A stretch of 41,550 bases of DNA from Vicinamibacteraceae bacterium (GCA_012270995.1 JAAXHG010000102.1:1-41550); one strand, 5' to 3'. Positions 17,022-26,400 are shown, counted from the first letter of the stretch. Notes: generated by a model from the sequence alone, not told the origin. Numbers and translations are program-made.

Positions 17022-18140
17022 TCAAGCTGGACTCGATTCTCCACCGAACTTGAATCTCGCCTTGAGCCCGTTCATCTGGTCGAACGCAAGCAGCCGCTCA
17101 TGCTGTAATCGCCCAACCACGACGCCGGGATGGACGCCAACCCGCTGAGCGAACGCGCAGATCGACCGTCGATCACGAAGCCGGTGCAGTTCGGGATCGT
17201 GAGGCGACGGGATCAGGCGGTTCGCCGCCCATCGGTCCGCCTCCGCTTCGGCCTCATTCGTACCTGGACGACGCCCGGCGTCGTCCAACCATACCGATTT
17301 CCGATCGTCAGCGTGCAGCAGAATGTGGGCCGCCTCGTGGAAGAACGAGAACCAGAACCGGTCGTTCGTCTTGCCGAAGAGCGACAACTGAATCAGCGGA
17401 TTCCGGTGCAACCACCGGGCAACGCCGCTCACACGAGCCCTGGGGATCGCCGGAACGAGAACGAAGCCAACACCGGCAGCGTGCAGGAGGCTACGCATCC
17501 GCGGCTCGAACACGTCGGGCGGCTCCACGGTCAGGTCCCTGATCTCCTTCAAGGCCTGCGTGAAGCGTTCGCGATCGTAGGCCGGAAGACGAAGCTGCTC
17601 GGCCTGCAGCTCACCCAGACGCAGCCAGACGGCGGTCGACGCCCGATCGCCATCCTTGGCAGTCCCCCTCCTGAAGGCGCCTTCCGTTCCCACGCAGCGC
17701 GCTCTCCACTGTTCCGGCGAAGCGACTCCGAAGAAGGCAAGACACTCGCCGACCACCCGGACCTTGGCGGAAGCGACCATGCGCCGCCTCGTGATCGCCC
17801 CAGCCTCCATCATGGCCTCTACGGGCAGCTCCTCCAACCAGTCGCCCCATCCTTCGTACAGGCCGGCCTCTCGGCTCACGGCCAGTCGCTCCCGGTAGCG
17901 CGCCTCGCGTGTCAACCAGAAGCCGACGCTGCCGCCCAGGACACGGTGCAGGCGCAGCGCGGCGTCCTCGGACAGCGAGGCCTTGCCTCTGACGAGCTGG
18001 TTCACATGCTTCCGGCTGTATCCCAGCCGATCCGCCAAGTCGGCCTGGGTCCAACCGCGCTCATCGACGAGATCGAGGATCGTGTCGCCCGGCGGTGAAA
18101 TCCAGTCGGGCACAAAGCTCCCTGCTTCTGCTCTAGTCAT
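17022..18140 (-). CDS. higA: HigA antitoxin with ImmA/IrrE metallopeptidase domain
   Basis: A 372-residue two-domain protein. An Xre-type helix-turn-helix (about residues 28-70, WTQADLADRLGYSRKHVNQL) is followed by an ImmA/IrrE-type zinc peptidase domain with HEAAH at 268-272 and a downstream acidic EAEAEADRWA motif. Long HigA proteins of this build are usual partners of HigB toxins. The HTH should bind the palindrome upstream of higB; the peptidase domain may process the antitoxin or another regulator, as in ImmA/ImmR systems. Its ATG overlaps the higB stop by eight bases (18133-18140), giving toxin-first order. It is convergent with the MFS gene. Confidence 0.85.
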   Translation of the reverse strand: MTRAEAGSFVPDWISPPGDTILDLVDERGWTQADLADRLGYSRKHVNQLVRGKASLSEDAALRLHRVLGGSVGFWLTREARYRERLAVSREAGLYEGWGDWLEELPVEAMMEAGAITRRRMVASAKVRVVGECLAFFGVASPEQWRARCVGTEGAFRRGTAKDGDRASTAVWLRLGELQAEQLRLPAYDRERFTQALKEIRDLTVEPPDVFEPRMRSLLHAAGVGFVLVPAIPRARVSGVARWLHRNPLIQLSLFGKTNDRFWFSFFHEAAHILLHADDRKSVWLDDAGRRPGTNEAEAEADRWAANRLIPSPHDPELHRLRDRRSICAFAQRVGVHPGVVVGRLQHERLLAFDQMNGLKARFKFGGESSPA

Positions 18141-18462
18141 GGTAGTCCCCGATGAATTCGATGCGCACCTTCGTGACCCGGTCCCACTTGATCGACCCGT
18201 CCGCGTCGACGGGCGCCGGTTCGTGATCCGGGCTGAATACCAGGCGGTTGCCCCCGGACAGATCCACGGCGAACTGTCCCACCCGATCTCCGACCAGCGG
18301 ATGAGGACGCCCCGCCACCAGTTCCGCCACCGACGACGCCGCTTCAAGATCGCTCAATCGTGCACCCAGCTTCTTCGCGCTCGCCTGGCCAAGCCTCTTC
18401 TGAGCCTCGGCGCCTCGCTCACAGAGCCGCTTGATCTTCCTCGTACGGAAGGCGATCTCCAT
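18133..18462 (-). CDS. higB: HigB-like toxin (RelE superfamily)
   Basis: A 109-residue protein with the HigB/RelE-like pattern: MEIAFRTRKIKRLCERGAEA at the start, KKLGARLSDLEAA, a GRPHPLVGDRVGQFAVDLSGGNRLVF core and a C-terminal KVRIEFIGDYHD. Members cut mRNA on the ribosome. The C-terminal IGDYHD keeps the family His/Asp near the end. I use the ATG at 18462 rather than an upstream in-frame codon at 18558, because the promoter and operator lie at 18472-18500 and the extra residues do not fit the family. Order toxin-antitoxin is the HigBA standard. Confidence 0.82.
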   Translation of the reverse strand: MEIAFRTRKIKRLCERGAEAQKRLGQASAKKLGARLSDLEAASSVAELVAGRPHPLVGDRVGQFAVDLSGGNRLVFSPDHEPAPVDADGSIKWDRVTKVRIEFIGDYHD

Positions 18463-18471
18463 GGGCAGTGG

Positions 18472-18500
18472 ATGATAGACGAGTTTACCCGATGGGTAAA
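18472..18500 (-). promoter_or_regulatory. higBA promoter with palindromic operator
   Basis: A perfect 17-base palindrome, TTTACCC-GAT-GGGTAAA, lies at 18484-18500. On the minus strand, TTTACC (18500-18495) and TATCAT (18477-18472) are 17 bases apart and form a -35/-10 pair, so the palindrome covers the -35 and most of the spacer. The -10 ends nine bases before the higB ATG, which implies a leaderless or near-leaderless mRNA. HigA bound here would block RNA polymerase. Confidence 0.65.
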
Positions 18501-18594
18501 TCCAACTCGACCCGAAGGAGCTCCTGCGGACATGGGCGAGGCGCGCCCAAGAACCCACACTCAGCGTTCACGCCAGGTCCCCGAGGCTCTGGCC

Positions 18595-18600
18595 TATACT
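18595..18600 (+). promoter_or_regulatory. Candidate -10 box for the unknown gene pair
   Basis: TATACT (5/6 match) lies 65 bases before the ATG at 18666. I see no good -35 at 16-18 bases upstream, so this is only a candidate. Confidence 0.25.
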
Positions 18601-18665
18601 TCGCGCTGGCGTGAAGCGCCGCGCGGGCGAACACAACGGCCGCGCAGGAAGGAGGAGTCGACACG

Positions 18666-19139
18666 ATGACCGAGTACGCCCTGTACTTCGAAACCGGCGG
18701 GCCCGTCTTCGGAGAAGGCTTCGTCGCCTTGGTGCGGATGCGCGGCCGACTGCTGGCCGTCCGGAGCGAGGACGACTTCGAACTCTACGGCGTCAATCCG
18801 GGCGGCGCGGCCGAGCATGCTCCGACCCTCAACGAGGCCTACGTCCGGCTGGTGGAGGACCTGAGGCTCGTCCTCGTCGACATCGCGGCCGAAGGCTTTG
18901 GATTCGAGGAGTTCCGACGTCAGGCCGAGGACTTCTTCGCCACGACTGGTAGCCGCGCCGAAGCGAGATGGCGGGAAGCCCGGACCCGAGCCCGCCGCGG
19001 CGAGATCGACACGGAACTCGGTCTGCGAATCGAGCGACAGGACCCCGAACTCGGGATCGCGATCGAGCTTCTCGACAAGGCAACGGCGGCGGCCAACCAG
19101 GCGCCCCAGCAACAGGGCCCGTCGGCTCTGGCCGCGTGA
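18666..19139 (+). CDS. Unknown protein upstream of a frameshifted small gene
   Basis: A 157-residue acidic protein preceded by a strong AAGGAGGAG ribosome site. I do not recognise the family. The N-terminal half ([20 protein letters not shown]..., [26 protein letters not shown]) looks like a compact alpha/beta domain of the size seen in HicB-like antitoxins. The second half is helical and charged ([35 protein letters not shown]). The position, just before a small basic protein and a restriction-modification system, would fit an antitoxin or accessory protein. The toxin-antitoxin idea rests on size and context only. Confidence 0.6.
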   Translation: MTEYALYFETGGPVFGEGFVALVRMRGRLLAVRSEDDFELYGVNPGGAAEHAPTLNEAYVRLVEDLRLVLVDIAAEGFGFEEFRRQAEDFFATTGSRAEARWREARTRARRGEIDTELGLRIERQDPELGIAIELLDKATAAANQAPQQQGPSALAA

Positions 19140-19157
19140 GCCGTCCCGGAGCGCCTC

Positions 19158-19425
19158 CTGACCAACAAGGGACAGGTCCGCGTTTCGCGCGTCTGGAAGA
19201 TGCTGAAACGCTGCGCTCCCGGACACGAGCGAACTCTGAAGACCCATCACTGGTGGGTCACGTTACCGGAGCAGGACCTACCGATTGCTGCCGAAGGGGC
19301 CAGGGCGCCGGCAGGAGTTCGAAGTGTGGAGCGGCAAGCTCGAAGAGCTCGTCGACGTGCTGGAGATCGACCTCGAATGCGCCCGAAGGTTCATTCCGCA
19401 GTTGCCGCGAGGTTCGGAGCGTTGA
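19158..19425 (+). pseudogene. Small basic protein gene interrupted by a single-base frameshift
   Basis: Two adjoining frames read as one protein if a single T of the TT at 19263-19264 is removed. The first frame gives [34 protein letters not shown]; the second continues [19 protein letters not shown] and [18 protein letters not shown] to a stop at 19423-19425. The product would have about 88 residues, with a central beta-rich KTHHWWV...TYRLLPKG pattern recalling HicA-like or other small RNA-binding folds. No ATG precedes it; a CTG at 19158 with GGAG eight bases upstream is the likely start. The cause may be mutation or a sequencing error. It is probably co-transcribed with the upstream unknown gene. 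Confidence 0.55.
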
Positions 19426-19471
19426 CCCGGACCGTAACGGTCAGGTCGGACATCCTCTCGGCCCTCGACCG

Positions 19472-22400
19472 ATGAAGACCGACCGGTTCGACAGGCTGGT
19501 CGGCCTGCTGAAGGAGCTCTTCCAACTCGACAAGCCGGAACTCGACTTCGGGTTCTACCGGATCATGCATGCGCGGAGCGCGCGGGTGACGCGGTTCCTC
19601 GAGGAAGACCTCAAGGCCGAGGTTCGAGCCGCGCTCGGCGAGTACGAGTCGGCCGAGCGGAACCGGCACGAGCGGCAGCTGCGGGAGGCGATCGCCCAGG
19701 CCGAGGGCCTCGGCGTCGACCCCGACTCGGCCGAGAAGGTCAAGGCGCTTCGCGCGAAGCTCGACGCGGCCGACGACGTCGCCGCCGTCGAAGCGGACGT
19801 CTACGACCATCTCTATCGGTTCTTCCGCCGCTACTGGAAGGACGGCGACTTCATCAGCCAGCGCGTGTACAAGGACGGCGTCTACGCCATCCCCTACCAG
19901 GGCGAGGAGGTCAAGCTCCACTGGGCGAACGCCGACCAGTACTACATCAAGACCGACGAGTACCTCAGGAACTACAGCTTCCGGCTGCGGCCCGACGACG
20001 CGAACGATCCGATGCGCGTCCACTTCCGACTCGTAGACGCCGCCGAAGGCGAGCACGACAACGTGAAGCCCGCCGCCGGCAAGGGCCGGGTGTTCATCCT
20101 GGCGAACGGCGACTTCGCGTCCGAAGAAGCCGGCGAGACCGGCGCCCGGGAACTCGTCCTGCGCTTCGAGTACCGGCCCGCAACTCTCGACGATTGGCCC
20201 GAGGCAGAGCGGGCCGGCGAGAAGAGGCCGCCCGTCCAGAAGAACCTCCTCCACCTTGCCGAGTCCCGCGTTGCTTCACTGGCCGTCGCGCGGCCGGACC
20301 TGCGCCGCTGGGTTGCGGCCCTCGAACGGAAGAACGTCAAGGCGAACGGCGAGCCCGGCGACAACTCCCGCCTCCGGGTTCACTTCGAGCGCTACACTGC
20401 CCGGAACACCTCCGACTACTTCATTCACAAGGACCTGGGCGGCTTCCTCAGGCGCGAACTCGACTTCTACGTCAAGACCGAGGTCATGCGCCTCGACGAC
20501 ATCGAGAACCAGGACGCGCCGAGGGCCGAGCAGTACCTTGCCCGCATCCGCGCCATCCGCCGCTCCGCCCTGCCCGTCATCGAGTTCCTCGCCGCCCTGG
20601 AGAACTTCCAGAAGCGCCTCTGGCTCAAGAAGAAGTTCGTGGTCGAGACGTCGTACTGCATCCGCCTCGGCTGCGTCCCCGACCAGTTCCTGCCGGAGAT
20701 TGCCGCCAACGAAGCGCAGCGCCGCGAGTGGGTCGACTTGTGCGGGATCGACGCCATCGAGGGCGATCTGGCCACGCCCGGCTACAGCGAGCCGCTGACG
20801 GTCGAGTTCCTGCGGTCGCAGCCGGCGTTGATGGTGGATACGCGTCATCTTGGGAGTGCTGGCAGTCTGAGCTTGGGACGCCTTCTTGAAGCAGTCGCCC
20901 AGCGGCCGACGTCGCCACTCCACGTCGTGGTACACGGGGAAAACTGCCAAGCCCTACGAGTACTCCGCCGCAGCTTGGCGAATCGACTGGACTGTGTGCA
21001 TCTCGATCCCCCGTACAACACCGACACGAGCGGTTTCCTCTACAAGAACAACTACCGGCACTCATCCTGGCTGTCGATGATGGAAGAACGGCTGGCAGTT
21101 CTTCCTGGCCTGCTTTCCCTGGAAGGCCGGTTCCTCTGCCACATCGACGAGAATGAGTATGAGCGTCTTCACCTCCTTCTCGACACACTTCCTCTTGGAA
21201 CCCCAAGCACTTTGGTTTGGGACAAAAGGAACCCGATGACAGGAGGCGGAGGTATCGCGACCCAGCATGAGTACGTCGTGTGGCGATCGCGGACAGCGGC
21301 AGCTCTTGAACTCGAGAACTCGAACCAACGGACCATGGCTGAGAAGGCCGCCACGCTGATTCGTCAGTCCGGCGGCGTCACCGAAGAAGTCAGGCGAAAG
21401 TACAGCCGATGGGTCGGGAAGAACCGGTCGTTGAGTGGCGGTGAGAAGGCCTACCGCTACATCGACGACAGAGGACGCGTGTTTCAGAGCGTGAGTCTTC
21501 GGGCCCCCGAGCCCCGTTCCAACCCGAAGTTCTTCGAACCACTCATCCACCCCCGGACGCGAAGGCCATGCCCCGTACCCCCGAACGGCTTCTCTCGTAC
21601 ACCGGCAACGCTAGCCAAGATGCTTGAGGCTGGTGAACTCCTCTTCGGGAAGGACGAAACGACTCAGCCACGCCAGAAGATGTACTTGAAGCCAGAGACG
21701 AAGCGCCAAGTAACCTCCGTCATGCAAGACGCTACTCGGGGCCGCACGGACCTGAAGGGGTTGGGGCTTCGCGATTTCCCGTACTGTCACTCGGTCCGTT
21801 TCTACAGCCGACTCCTCCAGCCAGCTCTTACCGGAAGGTCCGGGACGATCCTCGACTACTTCGCCGGCTCCGGCACCACCGGCCATGCCGTGATCAACCT
21901 CAACCGCGAAGACGGCGGCAATCGGCGGTTCATCCTGGTCGAGATGGGCGAGCACTTCGACACGGTGCTCCTGCCGCGGCTCAAGAAGGTCGTCTATTCG
22001 CCGGAATGGAAAGACGGCAAGCCCGTCAGGCAGGCAACGACCGAAGAGGCCGAGCGGTCGCCGGGAATGATGAAGGTGGTCCGGATCGAGTCGTACGAGG
22101 ACACACTGAACAACCTGCGCGTACCGACCGCCGAAGCCGAGCCGGCGGGCAACGAAGAGCTACCCCCCCCCCCCCATTTCACAGTGTGGGAAACCAGGAC
22201 GCCGGCAACCGCGGAGAGGCGCATCTCCTGCGCTACCTGCTCGACATCGACGCCCGCCACGACGCCTCGCTGCTCGACGTCAACCGGTTCATCGACCCGA
22301 CCGCTTACACGCTCAAGGTCAAGCGGCCGGGTTCGGACGAGACCCGGGAGACGCCGGTCGATCTCGTCGAGACCTTCAACTGGCTGCTCGGTCTCCGTGT

Positions 22401-22806
22401 CTCCCGCCTCTGGGCGCCCCGACGGGTCGATGCGCACTTCGAGCGTGACGGCGAAGGCCGGCTGAAGCTCAAGGACGGCCTCCGGGAGACACCGGAAGGC
22501 CGATGGTGGTTCAGGGCGGTCGAGGGGCTGCTGCCCAACGACCGGCGGGCGTTGGTGATCTGGCGCAAGCGGCCGGGCGGGGAGTCTGCCGAGGGCATCG
22601 AACGGGACAACCTCGTTCTCAACGAGTGGTTCGAGGCGCAAGGCTGGGCGGACCCTCCAGGCGAGGACAACGCCGGCTTCGATGCCATCTACGCGAACGG
22701 AGACCACAACCTCCAGAACATCCGACCGGCCGGCGCGTCGTGGATCGCGCACCTGCTCGAAGAGCACTTCTTCCGGCTCATGTTCCAGGAAGATGAGCAG
22801 ATCTGA
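19472..22806 (+). CDS. mod: Type III restriction-modification methyltransferase (Mod), split at a poly-C tract
   Basis: DNA adenine methyltransferase of the beta class. [11 protein letters not shown] (motif IV, about residues 512-522) precedes the target-recognition region, and [13 protein letters not shown] (motif I, SAM site) lies at about 795. [11 protein letters not shown] and, after the break, [24 protein letters not shown] and [15 protein letters not shown] are hallmark C-terminal stretches of type III Mod. Upstream and downstream parts are in different frames, joined at 13 C residues (22163-22175). One more C, or two fewer, gives a continuous protein of about 1111 residues; as given, translation stops at 22465 after 997 residues. 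About 450 N-terminal residues precede the motifs and are unrecognised, making it much longer than classical Mod (600-700). The start is the ATG at 19472. The partner Res gene follows after 231 bases. Confidence 0.85.
22163..22175 (+). repeat. Poly-C tract (13 C) inside mod
   Basis: Thirteen consecutive C residues sit inside the coding sequence, exactly where the reading frame changes. Type III mod genes in several pathogens carry simple repeats that switch expression by slipped-strand changes, so this is a candidate phase-variation switch. A homopolymer this long is also a common site of sequencing or assembly error. Confidence 0.85.
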
Positions 22807-23037
22807 CGGGCCGGCTCCGGGCCGGCGGCCGGGGAGACGAGGCTGCCTTGCTCACCAGGCCCTCGCGAGCATCGCGCCGACGTTGGCCGCCTCGCCCGCC
22901 CGAGGCCAGCGAGCAGGTGTGCGCTGGAGTCCGCGAGAGCCAGCCGGAAGGCCGGCGTCGGCAGTCGAATCAGGGTGGGCGAACCCGTGGGTTGTGGCCA
23001 ATCGGCTATCGGTGTCTGCAACCCGGGTTCCCGAGTA

Positions 23038-26000
23038 ATGCCCAGCGGCAAGGCGAAGTCCACCCCCTTCTCGCGAAAGCTGGCGCTGAACCAGTGGCTG
23101 CTCGGCCTGTTCGGCTGCACGAGCCTGGACGACCTCGCCGGACATCTCAAGGGCGAGGAACTCGTCGGGCTGGAGGCCGACAACGTTCATCGATTTCACG
23201 AGGCGTTGCGCCTCCACGTGCCCGCCGCCCAACGCCCGGAGCTGCCGGACGACCGCCTCCTGGAGGCGGACGAGCGGATCGTGGCCGCCACCCAGCGGAT
23301 CAACCAGCCCCGCATCCGGCGCGGCGAGCCGGAGATCCGCTGGCTCTACTTCCAGTATCTCGCCTTGCTTGCGACGGACATCTACCTGGAGCGATGGTTC
23401 CGGGACCCCGGGAAGCTCCTTCGCGAGCTGAACGCCGCCATCGAGGCGCTGAATCGCGAGTTACCTGACCGGGAACGTCTGGAGTTCCTCGACGAGGCCG
23501 GCGGCGGCGCGGCCGCCGCCGGCCGTCTGAACAAGCTCGCCTTCTGGATGGCGACCGGCAGCGGCAAGACGCTGCTCATGCACGCGCACCTGCTGCTCCA
23601 CCAGGAGTTTCTCCGTCTCCGCAGCCGCCGGCACGAACTGAACCGGATCATCCTGCTGACGCCGAACGAGGGTCTGTCGAACCAGCACCTGACGGAGTTC
23701 GAGGCGGCCGGAATCCCTGCCCGCCTTTTCGACCGAAACGGCCTCCCGGGGCCCTGGATCGAGGTTCTCGACGTTCACAAGCTGGCCGACGAAATGGGGG
23801 AGAAGACCGTGGCGGTCTCGGCCTTCGAGGGCGCCAACCTCGTCCTCGTCGACGAGGGTCATCGCGGCGCGTCCTCGGGCAAGGGGGGCCAGTGGATGCG
23901 GCGGCGGGACGAACTCTGCGAGCGCGGCTTCTCCTTCGAGTACTCGGCGACGTTCGGCCAGGCCGTGGCTGCGGACAGGAAACTCACGGACACCTACGCC
24001 CGGGCCACGCTCTTCGACTACTCCTACCGCTGGTTCCACGGCGACGGCTACGGCAAGGACTTCCGCATCTTCAACCTGGAGGGGCCAACCAACGACGACT
24101 GGGAACGTCGATACCTCACGGCGGCCCTGCTCACGTTCTTCCAGCAACAGTGGCTCTACCGGCGGAACCGCAGGGAACTTGCACCGTGGAAGATCGAGCC
24201 ACCGCTGTGGGCGTTCGTCGGCAGCAAGGTGACCAAGGGAGGCAGCAAGCAGGACCGATCGGACGTGGTCCGCATCCTGGGCTTTCTCTCCGACTACGCA
24301 ACCGATCATGCGGCAAGCACGGCGGACATCCACATGCTGCTCGAGGACGGCCTTCCGACGACCGGCGGCAGGAACCTGTTCGCCGGCCACTTCGAGCCGC
24401 TCGAACGCTCAGGCATGCATGCCCGGGAGATCTTCCGGGAATCGTTGGCCACTGTCTTCAATGCCGGCGGCGGCGCGCTCCACATCGAACGGCTCAAGGG
24501 AAGCTCCGGGGAACTGACCCTTCGCCTCGGCGACTCGGAACCGTTCGGTGTCGTCAACGTCGGCGACTCGGCCGAGCTGGCGACGCGCTGCGACGAGACC
24601 GGCTTCCACGTCACGGAGAGTGAGTTCAAGGACTCCGTCTTCGACCGCGTCAACGATCGCGATTCACCCGTCAACCTCGTCGTCGGCGCCCGCAAGTTCA
24701 CGGAAGGCTGGAACAGTTGGCGGGTGAGTGCGATGGGCCTGATGAACGTGGGCAAGAGCGAGGGCGCCCAGATCATCCAGATGTTCGGCCGCGGCGTCCG
24801 CCTGAAGGGCCGCTGCATGAGCCTCAGGCGGAGCTCGGCGCTGCCGGATGCCGCTCGCGAGGCGCCAGAGGCGCTTCCCTTCCTCGAAACGCTCCAGGTC
24901 TTCGGCGTCAAGGCGAACTACATGGCCCAGTTCCGGGACTTCCTGGAACGGGAGGGAGTCGCAGTCGACCGGGAGGAGTTCTTCCTGCCCGTCCGCCGCG
25001 CCGAACTGCCGACCGACCCGCCGCTCGGCGCCATCCGATTGGCGAAGCACGTCGCCGGCGGCGAGCCGGAAGCCGCGTTTCGCCGGAACGGGCCGATGCC
25101 GGTGCTGCTTCCGCCCGCCCAGGCGCCAATCGCAATCCGGGAGCGGCTGCGGCCGGCCGTCCGCCTCGACTGGAACCCGAAGGTCCGGACCCTCGCCTCG
25201 GACGCACGCGGCGCCGAGGTGATCGTCAAGCACGAAACGACGCTGACCGCCGCGCACGTCCGCCACCTCGACCTCGACGATCTCTACTTCGGCCTCGTCC
25301 GCTTCAAGGCGGAACGCGGCTGGCACAACCTGACCGTGTCGCGCGCGGCGATCCGGCAGCTTCTCGCGGATCCCTGCTGGTATCGACTCCAGGCGCCGGA
25401 GGCCCTGTTCCGCATCGAAGACTGGTCCAACGTCCGTCATTGGCAAGACATCGCCGCGGCGCTGCTCCGCAAGTACGCGGCCCGCTACTACGGCCTCTGT
25501 CGGCAGGCATGGGAGGCGAAACACCTGGAGATCCAGCCGCTCGCCGATGACGACCCAAACCTCCAGGTGAAGGGCGGGTCCGGCGCTGGCAACGGCTTCC
25601 TCGCCGAGTTGACGGTGCCGGGCGGCGCGACCGGCATCGACGCGCTGAAAGGGAGCCTCGACGGGTTGAAGGCCGCGATCGACTCCGGCAAGTTGTCCGA
25701 TTGGGATGAGCACCAGGTCAAGGCCCTTCGCCTCGATCAGCACCTGTACTGGCCGCTCCTCTCCGTCGAGAACGACAGACTGAGGCTGTCCCCGCCAGCC
25801 CTCAACAAGGGCGAGTTCCAGTTCGTCAGCGACCTCCAGCGTTTCCTCAAGGCGAAGGCGGACGCGCTTGCCGGAGTCCGCATCCACCTCATGCGCAACC
25901 AGAGCCGGGGACGCGGCATCGGCTTCTTCGAGGCGAACAGCTTTCACCCCGACTTCATCCTGTGGGCGCTTCGGAACGGCCGCCAGCACATCGCGTTCAT

Positions 26001-26271
26001 CGATCCGAAGGGGCTCGCCTACCTGTCCGGGCCGGACCATCCCAAGATCCGGCTTCACAGGACGATCAAGGAAATCGAGGAGCGGTTCGGCGACCGTTTC
26101 ATCCGTCTGGAGTCGTTCATCGTCTCCGTCACGTCCCACGAGGAACTCGACGAACGCTGGCATGAGGGCGGCCAGAAACTGACTCAAGCCGAACTCGCCG
26201 ACCGTCACGTGCTGTTCCAGCAGGACAGCGCCTACCTCGCCGGGCTCTTCGATCGGCTCGGCGTCCTCTGA
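23038..26271 (+). CDS. res: Type III restriction enzyme helicase-nuclease subunit (Res)
   Basis: A 1077-residue SF2 helicase with a C-terminal nuclease. Walker A is ATGSGKT (about 172-178), motif II LVDEGHRG (DEGH at about 272), motif III EYSATFG (about 300) and motif VI QMFGRGVRLKG (about 581-591). Near the C-terminus FHPDFILWAL and IAFIDPKG (about 968-990) form a PD-(D/E)xK-type nuclease core with Asp in the second acidic position. It should translocate on DNA and cut unmethylated sites as a complex with Mod. The start ATG at 23038 has no obvious Shine-Dalgarno; a 10-base palindrome (AACCCGGGTT, 23020-23029) lies just upstream. The frame is intact, so restriction would persist if Mod is off, unless the truncated Mod is inactive in the complex. 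Confidence 0.88.
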   Translation: MPSGKAKSTPFSRKLALNQWLLGLFGCTSLDDLAGHLKGEELVGLEADNVHRFHEALRLHVPAAQRPELPDDRLLEADERIVAATQRINQPRIRRGEPEIRWLYFQYLALLATDIYLERWFRDPGKLLRELNAAIEALNRELPDRERLEFLDEAGGGAAAAGRLNKLAFWMATGSGKTLLMHAHLLLHQEFLRLRSRRHELNRIILLTPNEGLSNQHLTEFEAAGIPARLFDRNGLPGPWIEVLDVHKLADEMGEKTVAVSAFEGANLVLVDEGHRGASSGKGGQWMRRRDELCERGFSFEYSATFGQAVAADRKLTDTYARATLFDYSYRWFHGDGYGKDFRIFNLEGPTNDDWERRYLTAALLTFFQQQWLYRRNRRELAPWKIEPPLWAFVGSKVTKGGSKQDRSDVVRILGFLSDYATDHAASTADIHMLLEDGLPTTGGRNLFAGHFEPLERSGMHAREIFRESLATVFNAGGGALHIERLKGSSGELTLRLGDSEPFGVVNVGDSAELATRCDETGFHVTESEFKDSVFDRVNDRDSPVNLVVGARKFTEGWNSWRVSAMGLMNVGKSEGAQIIQMFGRGVRLKGRCMSLRRSSALPDAAREAPEALPFLETLQVFGVKANYMAQFRDFLEREGVAVDREEFFLPVRRAELPTDPPLGAIRLAKHVAGGEPEAAFRRNGPMPVLLPPAQAPIAIRERLRPAVRLDWNPKVRTLASDARGAEVIVKHETTLTAAHVRHLDLDDLYFGLVRFKAERGWHNLTVSRAAIRQLLADPCWYRLQAPEALFRIEDWSNVRHWQDIAAALLRKYAARYYGLCRQAWEAKHLEIQPLADDDPNLQVKGGSGAGNGFLAELTVPGGATGIDALKGSLDGLKAAIDSGKLSDWDEHQVKALRLDQHLYWPLLSVENDRLRLSPPALNKGEFQFVSDLQRFLKAKADALAGVRIHLMRNQSRGRGIGFFEANSFHPDFILWALRNGRQHIAFIDPKGLAYLSGPDHPKIRLHRTIKEIEERFGDRFIRLESFIVSVTSHEELDERWHEGGQKLTQAELADRHVLFQQDSAYLAGLFDRLGVL

Positions 26272-26285
26272 GAGACGGAAGTACC

Positions 26286-26400
26286 ATGAGCAGGTACCGC
26301 GAACCTGCGCGACGAGGAAATCGACTTCGACGACATCCCGGAACTCGACGCTGCCTTCTGGCGCGAGGCTCGACTGCAGCCAGCGGAAAACCGCAAGGAC
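26286..26400 (+). pseudogene. Remnant of a BrnA-like antitoxin
   Basis: Fifteen bases after res, the sequence reads MSRY in one frame and ANLRDEEIDFDDIPELDAA, then FWREARL in the next frame. Removing one C of the CC at 26297-26298 joins them. The DEEIDFDDIPELDAAFWREA pattern is the N-terminal signature of BrnA-type (and similar) antitoxins. After PAENRKD the similarity ends and no partner toxin (BrnT) is found. It looks like a frameshifted and truncated gene, or a sequencing error followed by divergence. The 160 bases up to the next gene hold nothing else I can identify. Confidence 0.5.

Noticed and set aside
19431..19441. ACCGT-A-ACGGT palindrome before mod as an operator
   Set aside because: An 11-base palindrome is too short to support without a second site or promoter boxes.
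22807..23037. Extra small gene or terminator between mod and res
   Set aside because: A GCCGGC-TCCGG-GCCGGC hairpin (22810-22826) has no T-run, and no open frame with ribosome site and family features is visible.
19472..26271. BREX, DISARM or another multi-gene defence system instead of type III R-M
   Set aside because: Only the Mod and Res type genes are present, with type III motif order; no pglZ, brxC, drmA-like or other partner is seen.
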